DNA of 64,000 nucleotides from CAVSRC01 sp963781775. GTDB lineage: Bacteria; Pseudomonadota; Alphaproteobacteria; Rhizobiales; Kaistiaceae. The DNA lies in contig CAWAHE010000014.1 of the NCBI GenBank assembly GCA_963781775.1, positions 1 through 64,000 on the forward strand. Direction: 5' to 3'. The translations under genes and the position numbers were made by a program. Below, piece after piece: positions 8,276 to 16,139 of this stretch (the first letter of the stretch is position 1; each line of letters starts with the position of its first letter). The notes below the pieces were generated by a model, which ran no database searches, had not been told where the DNA came from, and worked only from the letters and a program-made list of their open reading frames with translations.

Positions 8276-9382
8276 ATGGGCGCCTATATCCTCCGCCGCA
8301 TCCTGCTGATCATTCCGACCATGATCGGCATCATGGCGATCAGCTTCGCCGTGGTGCAGTTCGCGCCGGGCGGGCCGGTTGAACGCATCATCGCGCAGTT
8401 GCAGGGCACCGACGTTTCGGCGACCTCGCGCATCACCGGCGGCGGCGACTTCGCCGGCACCGGCAACAATCAGGGCGGCGGCGGGGACGAGGTCAACTCA
8501 AAATACCGCGGCGCGCAGGGGCTCGATCCCGAGTTCATCAAGTCGCTGGAGAAGCAGTTCGGCTTCGACAAGCCGCCGCTCGAGCGCTTCGGCCTGATGC
8601 TGTGGAACTACGCCCGCTTCGATTTCGGGCAGAGCTATTTCCGCGACATCGGCGTGCTCAAGCTGATTGGCGAGAAGCTCCCGGTTTCGATGTCGCTCGG
8701 CCTGTGGATGACGCTGCTCTCCTACCTGATCTCGATCCCGCTCGGCATTCGCAAGGCCATCAAGGACGGGTCGCGCTTCGACGTGTGGACGAGCGGCGTG
8801 ATCGTCATCGGCTACGCGATTCCCGGCTTCCTTTTCGCCATCCTGCTGATCATCCTGTTCGCCGGCGGCTCGTTCTGGGACTTCTTCCCGCTGCGCGGGC
8901 TGACCTCGGACAACTGGCTGGCGTTGCCCTGGTACGAGAAGATTACCGACTACTTCTGGCACCTGGCGCTGCCGCTGACGGCGATGGCACTGTCGGCCTT
9001 CGCCACCACGACGCTGCTCACCAAGAATTCGTTCCTCGACGAAATCCGCAAGCAATACGTGATGACGGCGCGCGCCAAGGGACTGACCGAGCATCAGGTG
9101 CTCTACGGCCACGTCTTCCGCAACGCCATGCTGATCGTGATCGCCGGCTTCCCCGGCGCCTTCATCGGCGCCTTCTTCGCCGGCGCGCTGCTCATCGAGA
9201 CGATTTTCTCGCTCGACGGGCTGGGGCTGCTCGGCTTCGAGTCGGTGCTCAACCGCGACTACCCGGTGGTCTTCGCGACGCTCTACATCTTCTCGCTGAT
9301 GGGACTGGCAGTGAACCTGATCTCCGACCTCACCTACACCTGGATCGATCCCCGCATCGATTTCGAGACGCGCGAGGTGTGA
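8276..9382 (+). CDS. yejB: peptide ABC transporter permease YejB
   Basis: A 368-residue inner-membrane permease of the binding-protein-dependent transport family. It has the usual N-terminal helix (LRRILLIIPTMIGIMAISF), a periplasmic loop with a glycine-rich stretch and SKYRGAQGLDPEFIKSLEKQ that is characteristic of YejB, then a six-helix permease core. The cytoplasmic EAA-like loop reads MTARAKGLTEHQVLYGHVFR and contacts the ATPase. It lies 7 nt after the second binding-protein gene and its stop abuts the yejE start. Pairs with YejE to form the pore. Confidence 0.93.
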   Translation: MGAYILRRILLIIPTMIGIMAISFAVVQFAPGGPVERIIAQLQGTDVSATSRITGGGDFAGTGNNQGGGGDEVNSKYRGAQGLDPEFIKSLEKQFGFDKPPLERFGLMLWNYARFDFGQSYFRDIGVLKLIGEKLPVSMSLGLWMTLLSYLISIPLGIRKAIKDGSRFDVWTSGVIVIGYAIPGFLFAILLIILFAGGSFWDFFPLRGLTSDNWLALPWYEKITDYFWHLALPLTAMALSAFATTTLLTKNSFLDEIRKQYVMTARAKGLTEHQVLYGHVFRNAMLIVIAGFPGAFIGAFFAGALLIETIFSLDGLGLLGFESVLNRDYPVVFATLYIFSLMGLAVNLISDLTYTWIDPRIDFETREV

Positions 9383-10567
9383 TTGGACCAGAAGCTTGAA
9401 CACAGGCTCGAACGGGCCGGGTTCGAGACGATCGAACCACAGCCGGGCGAAGAACAGCCGCCGGCGCGAAAGCTTTTGCTGTCGCCGATCAACCAGCGGC
9501 GGCTGGCGAACTTCAAGCGGAACCGGCGCGGGGTGTGGTCGCTGTGGATCTTCCTGGTGCTGTTCGGCCTGTCGCTCGCCGCCAACGTAATCGCCAACGA
9601 CCGGCCGATTGTCGTCTCCTACAATGGCGACATCCTGTTTCCCGTGCTGGTCGATTATCCGGAGTCGCGCTTCGGCGGCTTCCTGGCGACGACCGACTAT
9701 CGCGACCCGTTCGTGCAGGACGAGATCCAGGCGAACGGCTGGATGCTCTGGCCGCCGATCCGCTACTCCTACGGTACGGTCAACAAGCAGATCCCGACCC
9801 CGGCCCCGGCGGCTCCGTGGTGGACGATGACGCTGGAGCAACGCTGCTCCGCCTATCCGAAGGGCGTTGACGATCCCAATTGCACCATCGGCAACTGGAA
9901 CTGGCTGGGCACCGACGACCAGGCGCGCGACGTGGTGGCGCGGCTGATCTATGGCTTCCGCATCTCGGTCGAGTTCGGGCTGACACTGGCGATCATCTCG
10001 TCGTTCATCGGCGTGATCGCCGGCGCGGTGCAGGGCTATTTTGGCGGCTGGGTGGATCTCGGCTTTCAGCGTTTCATCGAAATATGGACGTCGATCCCGG
10101 CGCTCTATCTCCTGCTGATCATCTCGTCGGTGATCGCGCCGAGCTTCTGGGTGCTGCTCGGCATATTGCTGCTGTTCTCCTGGGTATCGCTGGTCGGCGT
10201 GGTGCGGGCAGAATTCCTGCGCGGACGCAATTTCGAATACGTCAACGCGGCGCGGGCGCTCGGCGTCGGCAACCTGACGATCATGTTCCGCCATCTCCTG
10301 CCCAATGCCATGGTGGCGACGCTGACCTTCCTGCCCTTCATCCTCAACGGCTCGATCACGACGCTGACCTCGCTCGATTTCCTGGGCTTCGGCCTGCCGC
10401 CGGGTTCGCCCTCTCTGGGCGAACTCCTGGCGCAGGGCAAGGACAACATCCATGCGCCGTGGCTCGGCCTCACCGGCTTCTTCGTCATCTCGCTCATGCT
10501 GTCGCTCCTGATCTTCGTCGGCGAAGCGGTGCGCGACGCCTTCGACCCGCGGAAGACATTCACATGA
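9383..10567 (+). CDS. yejE: peptide ABC transporter permease YejE
   Basis: A 394-residue permease with a long N-terminal cytoplasmic segment containing INQRRLANFKRNRRGVWSLW, the positively charged lead into the first helix seen in YejE and OppC-like proteins. The C-terminal permease core carries the ATPase-contact loop NAARALGVGNLTIMFRHLLP. The start is a TTG placed directly after the yejB stop; no ATG occurs in frame until deep in the protein, so translational coupling is likely. Its stop overlaps the start of the next small gene as ATGA. Confidence 0.92.
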   Translation: MDQKLEHRLERAGFETIEPQPGEEQPPARKLLLSPINQRRLANFKRNRRGVWSLWIFLVLFGLSLAANVIANDRPIVVSYNGDILFPVLVDYPESRFGGFLATTDYRDPFVQDEIQANGWMLWPPIRYSYGTVNKQIPTPAPAAPWWTMTLEQRCSAYPKGVDDPNCTIGNWNWLGTDDQARDVVARLIYGFRISVEFGLTLAIISSFIGVIAGAVQGYFGGWVDLGFQRFIEIWTSIPALYLLLIISSVIAPSFWVLLGILLLFSWVSLVGVVRAEFLRGRNFEYVNAARALGVGNLTIMFRHLLPNAMVATLTFLPFILNGSITTLTSLDFLGFGLPPGSPSLGELLAQGKDNIHAPWLGLTGFFVISLMLSLLIFVGEAVRDAFDPRKTFT

Positions 10568-10887
10568 GGCACGCCCGCATTTTTCTTGCCGCGTTGGCCG
10601 TCGCCATCGCCGGTCCGGCGCTCGCCGCCGACGACCGGGAGAGCGCCGGCGCGACGCAAGACGGCTACGGCATCTGGGGCTTCGACGAACAGGCGTCGGC
10701 GGCATCGCTGGCGCGCGACGGCTGGAAGTTCCTGTCGATGTCGACGATGTCGTGGCCGGACGGCCGCCAGGCGGTGGTCACGATGTGGGTGTCGAAGATC
10801 GGCGATTTCGCCCGCTGCTTCGACTATTTCGACGCCAAGATGGTGCAGACCGGCGGCAAGTGCGAGCACTCGGGGACCGGCCTTTGA
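10564..10887 (+). CDS. small secreted protein of unknown function inside the yej operon
   Basis: A 107-residue protein not recognised by family. Residues 1-21 form a clear Sec signal peptide ending PALA-A. The mature part (about 86 residues) is compact, rich in aromatic residues, and carries two cysteines (85 and 100) that could form a disulfide. No lipobox is seen. It overlaps the yejE stop by ATGA and its own stop overlaps the TTG of yejF, so it is translationally embedded between a permease and the ATPase of the same transporter. Periplasmic location and a role with the Yej system are inferred from this position only. Confidence 0.85.
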   Translation: MRHARIFLAALAVAIAGPALAADDRESAGATQDGYGIWGFDEQASAASLARDGWKFLSMSTMSWPDGRQAVVTMWVSKIGDFARCFDYFDAKMVQTGGKCEHSGTGL

Positions 10888-12512
10888 GCGACAGCCCGCT
10901 CCTCTCCGTCCGCAACCTCGGCATTGCCTTCCGGCAGGCGGGCGTCGAGACGATGGCGGTCGAGGGCGCCAGTTTCGACATCGCCAAGGGCGAGACCGTG
11001 GCGCTGGTCGGCGAGTCCGGCTCGGGCAAGTCGGTGACGGCGCTCTCGGTCATGCGCCTGCTGCCGCCCTCCGCGATCCACCCGGCAGGCGACATCCATT
11101 TCAAGGGCAAGGATCTGCTGCACGCCAGCGACAAGGACCTGCGCGCGGTGCGCGGCAACGACATCGGCATCGTGTTCCAGGAGCCGATGACGTCGCTCAA
11201 CCCGCTGCACACGATCGAGCGGCAGATCGGCGAGGTTCTGAAGATCCATCGCGGCCTCGGCGAAACAGCGGCGCGGGCGCGGACGCTGGAGTTGCTCGAC
11301 CAGGTCGGCATCCACGACGCGGCGAGCCGGCTCGACGCCTATCCGCACCAGCTTTCGGGCGGCCAGCGCCAGCGCGTGATGATCGCCATGGCGCTCGCCA
11401 ACGAGCCGGACCTGTTCATCGCCGACGAGCCGACGACGGCGCTCGACGTGACCGTGCAGGCACAGATTCTGAAGCTGCTGGAAGACCTGCAGAAGCAGAC
11501 CGGCATGGCGATGCTGTTCATCACCCACGACCTCGGCATCGTGCGCCGCTTCGCCGGCCGTGTGTGCGTGATGACCGGCGGGCACATCGTCGAGCAGGGC
11601 AAGACCGAGGACATCTTCACCCATCCGCAGCACGCCTATACCCGCCATCTGCTCGCGGCCGAGCCGAAGGGCGACCCGCCACATCCCGACACCAGTGCGC
11701 CGGTGGTGATGGAGGCCGACGAGCTCAAGGTGTGGTTCCCGATCAAGCGCGGCTTCCTGCGCAAGACGGTGGGCCACGTCAAGGCGGTGGACGGGATAGA
11801 CCTGAAGGTGCGGCGCGGGCAGACGCTGGGCGTGGTTGGCGAATCCGGCTCCGGCAAAACGACGCTCGGGCTGGCGCTGATGCGGCTGATCTCATCGGAG
11901 GGGCGCATCGCATTCCTCGGCCAGCCGATCAACGGCCGCAACTCGAAACAGATGCGTCCGCTCCGCAACGACATGCAGATCGTCTTTCAGGATCCTTACG
12001 GCTCGCTCAGTCCGCGCATGTCGATCGGCGATATCGTCGGCGAAGGCCTGAAAATCCACGCGCGGTCGCTATCGACGGCAGACCGCGAACGGCGCGTGGC
12101 CCAGGCGCTGGAGGAAGTCGGCCTCGATGCGGCGACCCGCAACCGCTATCCGCACGAGTTCTCCGGCGGCCAACGCCAGCGCATCGCCGTCGCCCGCGCC
12201 ATGGTGCTCGAACCGAAATTCGTGATGCTCGACGAGCCGACTTCGGCGCTCGACATGAGCGTGCAGGCGCAGGTGGTCGACTTGTTGCGCGACCTGCAGC
12301 GGAAGCACGACCTCGCCTATCTGTTCATCAGCCACGACCTCAAGGTGGTGCGCGCGCTCGCCAACGACATCATCGTGATGCATTCCGGCAAGGTGGTCGA
12401 ACAAGGCCACGCCAAGGACGTGTTCGATCGGCCGCAGACCGACTACACGCGGGCGCTGATGGCGGCGGCCTTCGACATCGCGACGGCGCCGGAAGGCGTG
12501 GTGGCGCAGTAA
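10884..12512 (+). CDS. yejF: peptide ABC transporter ATP-binding protein with two ATPase domains
   Basis: A 542-residue fused dimer of ABC ATPase domains that powers the YejBE permease. Domain 1 has Walker A GESGSGKS (43-50), LSGGQRQRV and ADEPTTALD. Domain 2 has GESGSGKT (about residue 315), FSGGQRQRI and LDEPTSALD. The TTG at 10884 overlaps the preceding stop by 4 nt (TTGA), in line with coupled translation across the operon; the in-frame ATG further upstream lies within the preceding gene. Length and domain order match YejF of enteric and rhizobial bacteria. Confidence 0.94.
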   Translation: MSDSPLLSVRNLGIAFRQAGVETMAVEGASFDIAKGETVALVGESGSGKSVTALSVMRLLPPSAIHPAGDIHFKGKDLLHASDKDLRAVRGNDIGIVFQEPMTSLNPLHTIERQIGEVLKIHRGLGETAARARTLELLDQVGIHDAASRLDAYPHQLSGGQRQRVMIAMALANEPDLFIADEPTTALDVTVQAQILKLLEDLQKQTGMAMLFITHDLGIVRRFAGRVCVMTGGHIVEQGKTEDIFTHPQHAYTRHLLAAEPKGDPPHPDTSAPVVMEADELKVWFPIKRGFLRKTVGHVKAVDGIDLKVRRGQTLGVVGESGSGKTTLGLALMRLISSEGRIAFLGQPINGRNSKQMRPLRNDMQIVFQDPYGSLSPRMSIGDIVGEGLKIHARSLSTADRERRVAQALEEVGLDAATRNRYPHEFSGGQRQRIAVARAMVLEPKFVMLDEPTSALDMSVQAQVVDLLRDLQRKHDLAYLFISHDLKVVRALANDIIVMHSGKVVEQGHAKDVFDRPQTDYTRALMAAAFDIATAPEGVVAQ

Positions 12513-12534
12513 CCGAACGGCTTGGGGGGCACGG

Positions 12535-13485
12535 ATGACGGCGAACGCGATCCTCGTCGCGAACACCGAGTGGGCGCCGGAGCCGTGGGCAGCGCCAATC
12601 CGCGCCGCCGACCCGACGCGGCCGGTATTCATCTGGCCCGACGTGCCCGAACCGGATGCGATCGCCTACGCGCTGGCCTGGAAGCCGCCACCGGGCGTGC
12701 TCGCCGACCTCCCCAACCTCAAAGCGATCTTTTCGTTGGGGGCAGGCGTCGACCACCTGATCTTCCAGCCGGACCTGCCAGACGTGCCGATCGTGCGCGT
12801 GGTCAGCGACGACCTGACCGAGCGGATCGTCGAATGGGTGGTGCTGCAGGTATTGATGCACCATCGCCAGCAACGCTCCTACGACGCATTGCAGCGCTTG
12901 CGGCAGTGGAAGGAACTGTCACAAGCGGCCGCGCACGATGTGCGCGTCGGCATCATGGGCATGGGCGTACTCGGCCGCGCCGCGGCAGCCGCGCTGCTGC
13001 CGCTCGGCTTCCGTGTCGCCGGGTGGAGCCGGCAAGAGGCGTCCGTGACGGGCGTCGAGACGTTCGCCGGCGCGGCGCAGCGCGACGCGTTCCTCGCGCG
13101 CACGGACATCCTGGTCTGCCTGTTGCCGTTGACCGCCGAAACGCGTGGCATCCTGTCGATGCCGCTATTCCGGAAACTCGCCAAGGACGGGCCGCTCGGC
13201 AGGCCGGTCGTGATCAATGCCGGGCGCGGTGGATTGCAGGTGGAGAGCGACATCGTCGCGGCACTCGAGAACGACGTACTCGGCGGCGCCAGCCTCGATG
13301 TGTTCGAGCACGAGCCTCTCGACAAAGCGAGCCCGCTATGGGGCTTCGAAAGCGTGGTCATCACGCCGCATTGCGCGGCGTTCAGCTCGCCGGCCGCGTT
13401 GGCGCCGAAGATTCTCCGGCAGATCGAGGCCTTCGAGGCCGGCGGGCCATTGATGAATTTGGTGGATCGCGAGCGCGGCTACTGA
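12535..13485 (+). CDS. ghrA: glyoxylate/hydroxypyruvate reductase A-type 2-hydroxyacid dehydrogenase
   Basis: A 316-residue NAD(P)-dependent dehydrogenase that reduces glyoxylate and hydroxypyruvate in characterised GhrA. The nucleotide-binding loop reads VGIMGMGVLGRAAAAALL (about 138-155). The catalytic triad residues of the D-2-hydroxyacid dehydrogenase family are visible: Arg in INAGRGG, Glu in VFEHEPL and His in ITPHCAA. The N-terminal ALAWKPPPGVLADLPNLKA and SLGAGVDHL are typical of the GhrA branch. It begins 22 nt after yejF behind a G-rich ribosome site and may be read through from the yej operon. Confidence 0.9.
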   Translation: MTANAILVANTEWAPEPWAAPIRAADPTRPVFIWPDVPEPDAIAYALAWKPPPGVLADLPNLKAIFSLGAGVDHLIFQPDLPDVPIVRVVSDDLTERIVEWVVLQVLMHHRQQRSYDALQRLRQWKELSQAAAHDVRVGIMGMGVLGRAAAAALLPLGFRVAGWSRQEASVTGVETFAGAAQRDAFLARTDILVCLLPLTAETRGILSMPLFRKLAKDGPLGRPVVINAGRGGLQVESDIVAALENDVLGGASLDVFEHEPLDKASPLWGFESVVITPHCAAFSSPAALAPKILRQIEAFEAGGPLMNLVDRERGY

Positions 13486-13563
13486 GCGTCACAATCCCGA
13501 TGGAAACCGCGGGCCGTGTCGCGGGTTATCGGCGCACTATTTGACGCTCAGATGGAGACGACC

Positions 13564-13644
13564 ATGCGCGCCGTTCTGCTGTGGGTGCTCGGAATTCCGA
13601 TCCCGGTGATCATTCTCCTGTATCTTTTTGGCGTATTCCACTGA
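13564..13644 (+). CDS. 26-residue single-helix membrane peptide
   Basis: A very short frame encodes MRAVLLWVLGIPIPVIILLY plus six residues. GGAG sits 6-7 nt before the ATG, and an alternative in-frame ATG at 13552 would add four residues. Nearly the whole peptide is one hydrophobic helix with the G-I-P-I-P kink. I recall similar tiny hydrophobic proteins annotated in other proteobacterial genomes, but function is unknown. It is followed by a candidate hairpin terminator. A membrane-inserted regulator or stabiliser is possible; no evidence beyond sequence. Confidence 0.55.
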   Translation: MRAVLLWVLGIPIPVIILLYLFGVFH

Positions 13645-13654
13645 CCGGTACCTC

Positions 13655-13678
13655 GAGGCGGCCGCGATGCCGCCTCTT
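13655..13678. terminator. candidate terminator between convergent genes
   Basis: GAGGCGG (13655-13661) pairs with CCGCCTC (13670-13676) across an 8-nt loop, in the gap between the 26-residue peptide gene and the end of the convergent marR gene. The following tract is only TTCC, so it is weak as an intrinsic terminator. Confidence 0.4.
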
Positions 13679-13710
13679 CCAGCTCGGCAATCCGGCGAAT
13701 GTGCGCACGG

Positions 13711-14184
13711 CTATTGATCGGCGGTCGTGGCCCGCGCTGCTGGAGGTACCGGCACAATTGCCCGCAACGCGTCGCGGAGCTGCCGATAGCGCCCTTGCCC
13801 GATTTTCGCCGCCCATTCGCGTTCGATGTCCGCATGAATGCCAAGGGCCACCCGGTGAAGACGCTTGCCACGCGCGCTCAGCCTGACGATGCGCGCCCGG
13901 CTATCGAGTGAATCGACGTCGAGGCGAAGATATCCAAGCTGTTCAAGTTCACGCAGCAGGTCGTTCACACGCTGCTTGCTGATCTGGACGTCGGCGGCGA
14001 CTTCGCCCGGCCGCCTGCCGTCCGGGCCCGGCCAGCGGAACAAGGTCACATGCGAGGGGCGCAGATCGACAAAGCCGGCGGCGACCACGCCCGAGTAGAT
14101 CCTCTCGCGAATGTCGCTGAGGCCGAACCGGAACAGGGCGCCGATCGGCATGGGTAGCGGCTCGGGTGCGGCCGGCGTTGACAT
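13711..14184 (-). CDS. MarR-type transcriptional regulator (divergent from cupin gene)
   Basis: A 157-residue winged-helix regulator. The recognition region reads GEVAADVQISKQRVNDLLRELEQLGYL, followed by the wing with DSRARIVRLSARGKRLH, the usual MarR signature of D-x-R-A-R. Effector unknown. It is divergent from a cupin-domain gene, and two copies of the same palindrome fill the gap, the first only 3 nt upstream of this start codon, so autorepression and control of the cupin gene are likely. Confidence 0.85.
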   Translation of the reverse strand: MSTPAAPEPLPMPIGALFRFGLSDIRERIYSGVVAAGFVDLRPSHVTLFRWPGPDGRRPGEVAADVQISKQRVNDLLRELEQLGYLRLDVDSLDSRARIVRLSARGKRLHRVALGIHADIEREWAAKIGQGRYRQLRDALRAIVPVPPAARATTADQ

Positions 14185-14186
14185 GA

Positions 14187-14230
14187 TCGTATGCTTTCCA
14201 TACTATCTATTTCGTATGATATCCATACGA
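14187..14230. promoter_or_regulatory. tandem MarR operators, TCGTATG-N5-CATACGA
   Basis: A perfect 7-5-7 inverted repeat TCGTATG (14212-14218) and CATACGA (14224-14230), and a second copy with one mismatch, TCGTATG (14187-14193) and CATACTA (14199-14205). The copies begin 25 nt apart, between two and three helical turns. They cover the region between the divergent marR and cupin genes. Binding by the adjacent MarR is inferred. Confidence 0.7.
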
Positions 14231-14266
14231 TATGCGGGGCGACACCTCAAGCCATTGGAATGCGCG

Positions 14267-14752
14267 ATGTCCTCGACCACCACAGCAAAGATCAAACACC
14301 TGCCGGCAGATACCGGCCGCTCCTTCGCCCATCTCGGAACATCCATCAGCTTCAAGGACGAGCCGGATCAGAACGGCGATGCCCTGTTCCTGTTCGAGAT
14401 GCGAATGCCGCCCGGAAACGGCGTACCGCCGCACACCGAACACAACCATGAATCGTTTTATGTGCTGGAGGGTCAGCTCGAGGTCACCGCCGACGGCAAG
14501 CCCTATACGTTGGGGCCCGGCGACTTCCTCGGCATCCGGCCGGGCGTTCTCCATGCCCTGAAGAATGCCGGAAGCGAATGGGTGCGGGCCCTGACCTGGG
14601 TTTCGCCCGGCAGCCAGCACGTCCGCTTTTTCGAGACGCTGGGCCAGCCGATTGACGATCCGCGAAAGCCGCCCCAGCCGGACGGCCCGCCCGACCTTGC
14701 TGAACTCATCACGGTTGCGCGCGAATGCGGGATGGAGTTCCAGGCACCCTAG
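14267..14752 (+). CDS. cupin-domain protein
   Basis: A 161-residue protein with one cupin_2 barrel. Motif 1 reads PPHTEHNHESFYVLEGQLEV and motif 2 reads GDFLGIRPGVLHALKN, giving the His/His/Glu/His metal-binding set. Small cupins of this form include dioxygenases, isomerases and binding proteins; the substrate cannot be told. ATG 14267 was chosen as the first codon compatible with the barrel and lies downstream of the operator pair; an earlier frame opening would run through the regulator gene. The stop shares the four bases CTAG with the stop of the convergent NlpC/P60 gene. Confidence 0.85.
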   Translation: MSSTTTAKIKHLPADTGRSFAHLGTSISFKDEPDQNGDALFLFEMRMPPGNGVPPHTEHNHESFYVLEGQLEVTADGKPYTLGPGDFLGIRPGVLHALKNAGSEWVRALTWVSPGSQHVRFFETLGQPIDDPRKPPQPDGPPDLAELITVARECGMEFQAP

Positions 14753-15633
14753 CCGAGGCGACGGACACTGCGCACGGCGCCGATGCGATCGACAGCGTTG
14801 CGCAACGGCTCGATGACGACCGACATGTGATGGCCGCTGGCGTGCAACATGTATTCGCCGTCGATCATGATGCCGACATGGCCCTGCCAGAAGACGAGGT
14901 CGCCGCGATTGACGTCGCCCGGGCCGCCCGCGACGGCCTCGCCAAGCATGGTCTCCTGAAGGTCGGTGTCGCGCGGCGCCGGCCGGCCGGCCGCCATGAG
15001 CGCCAGTTGCACGAGGCCCGAGCAATCGAGCCCGACGCTGGTGCGACCGCCCCACAGATACGGCGTATTGAGAAAGCGCTCGGCGGCCTCGACGAAATCG
15101 TTCTCGGCCGGCGCATCGAGCGGCACGACGTGGACGTGGACGACGGCGCCCTCACCGCCGGCGAGCAACCGATAGGACGTGCCGCGCGTTTCGGCTTCGC
15201 CGGCAAGCGGCAACCTGGCGCCGAGCGACAGGCAGGCGCTGGCAGGCAGTTTCATGTCCGGGCCGGGATAGACGAAGGTGCGCAGCGCCGTGACCCGGTG
15301 GGTCGGCGCCGGCGTCATGTCTCCCAGCGCGTCGGTCGGCACGTAGCCGACATAGGCGTCGGTCTCGAGCTGGCCCCACGACCAGCCCTCGCCGAGCTCT
15401 TCGAAGACGGTGAAGGTCTCGCCGCACAGCACCTCGCTGTCGAGCGGAGCATCAGGACGCGGTGTGCGCTTCATCGGCGCGGCGGCGGCGATCACGCGGC
15501 GCGGCCTGCCTTCGACGAAACGCACGGCCTCGACCTCGCCCTTGAGGCGGGCGTCGGCAAGGTCGGGACGGAAGGCGTGCACGCGGGGATCGAGGTCGGT
15601 CATGGCAACGACTATGCCACGGATGAGCGGCAT
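14749..15633 (-). CDS. NlpC/P60 family cell-wall hydrolase with SH3-like N-terminus
   Basis: About 294 residues. The N-terminal two-thirds has SH3-like segments (for example EELGEGWSWGQLETDAYVGY). The C-terminal NlpC/P60 peptidase domain has the nucleophile in VGLDCSGLVQ, the general-base histidine in QGHVGIMID and a third polar residue in the HASGHH region. Such enzymes cut peptide stems of peptidoglycan. There is no signal peptide, as is usual for this rhizobial family. Start at 15633 is preceded by AGGAG 12 nt upstream; an alternative ATG at 15603 lacks a ribosome site. It follows a marR gene by 17 nt. Confidence 0.88.
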   Translation of the reverse strand: MPLIRGIVVAMTDLDPRVHAFRPDLADARLKGEVEAVRFVEGRPRRVIAAAAPMKRTPRPDAPLDSEVLCGETFTVFEELGEGWSWGQLETDAYVGYVPTDALGDMTPAPTHRVTALRTFVYPGPDMKLPASACLSLGARLPLAGEAETRGTSYRLLAGGEGAVVHVHVVPLDAPAENDFVEAAERFLNTPYLWGGRTSVGLDCSGLVQLALMAAGRPAPRDTDLQETMLGEAVAGGPGDVNRGDLVFWQGHVGIMIDGEYMLHASGHHMSVVIEPLRNAVDRIGAVRSVRRLG

Positions 15634-15650
15634 GCGGCAGCCGCGCTCCT

Positions 15651-16007
15651 CTAAGGTGGCAGGAGGCGGTAGCGCGCGACGATCGCGTCGCCGAGGCGCT
15701 CGACGGCGAGCGCCCCTTCCAGCGTGCGCTGAACCAGAACGTTGCGGCGATCGGCCGGATCGCGGCGGCGGGTGAGCAGGCCGAGGCGACCCATCGTGTC
15801 GAGAGCGCGCGTGACCACCGGCTTGGTGACGCCAAGCTTGGCGGCGAGGCCGCGCACGGTGTGCGGCGGCGGTTCGAGATAAACGGTGAGCAGGACCGCC
15901 ATCTGACGGGTGGTCAGGTCCTGCTCGCCATCGCGGACGAGATCGAAGATCACGTCGTGCCACAGGCGCAAGGCCTGACTCGGCCGGAACTCGGCTGGCA
16001 TTCCCAC
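15651..16007 (-). CDS. MarR-type regulator upstream of the NlpC/P60 gene
   Basis: A 118-residue winged-helix protein with LTTRQMAVLLTVYLEPPPHT, then HTVRGLAAKLGVTKPVVTRA and the wing TRRRDPADRRNVLVQRT, the D-x-x-D-R-R form typical of MarR/DUF24-like regulators. It is encoded in the same direction as, and only 17 nt ahead of, the cell-wall hydrolase and lies 132 nt after the aminopeptidase stop. From memory, the aminopeptidase and hydrolase genes are usually direct neighbours in related genomes, with this regulator placed between them. Its targets are unknown. Confidence 0.85.
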   Translation of the reverse strand: MGMPAEFRPSQALRLWHDVIFDLVRDGEQDLTTRQMAVLLTVYLEPPPHTVRGLAAKLGVTKPVVTRALDTMGRLGLLTRRRDPADRRNVLVQRTLEGALAVERLGDAIVARYRLLPP

Positions 16008-16139
16008 TCCCCCGTCGCGACCAAGATCGTTACGGACCCGAACTAACCTTGGCGGGGGCGAGAGGATGATGCAAGAGAGACCGCAGCACGCGGTTAATTG
16101 CGGCCGGCCGTGCCCGCCGCATGCGAGCCGGGGTGACTG

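Noticed and set aside
8498..10705. A 735-residue minus-strand open frame across the yej permease genes
   Set aside because: It is antisense to yejB and yejE, extremely rich in Arg, Glu, Asp and Gln, and matches no family. It is a third-position GC shadow, as is the similar frame at 6253-8148.
14749..14752. Shared CTAG serving as the stop of both convergent cupin and NlpC/P60 genes
   Set aside because: Real, but the palindromic CTAG makes this an economical coincidence with no clear functional meaning.
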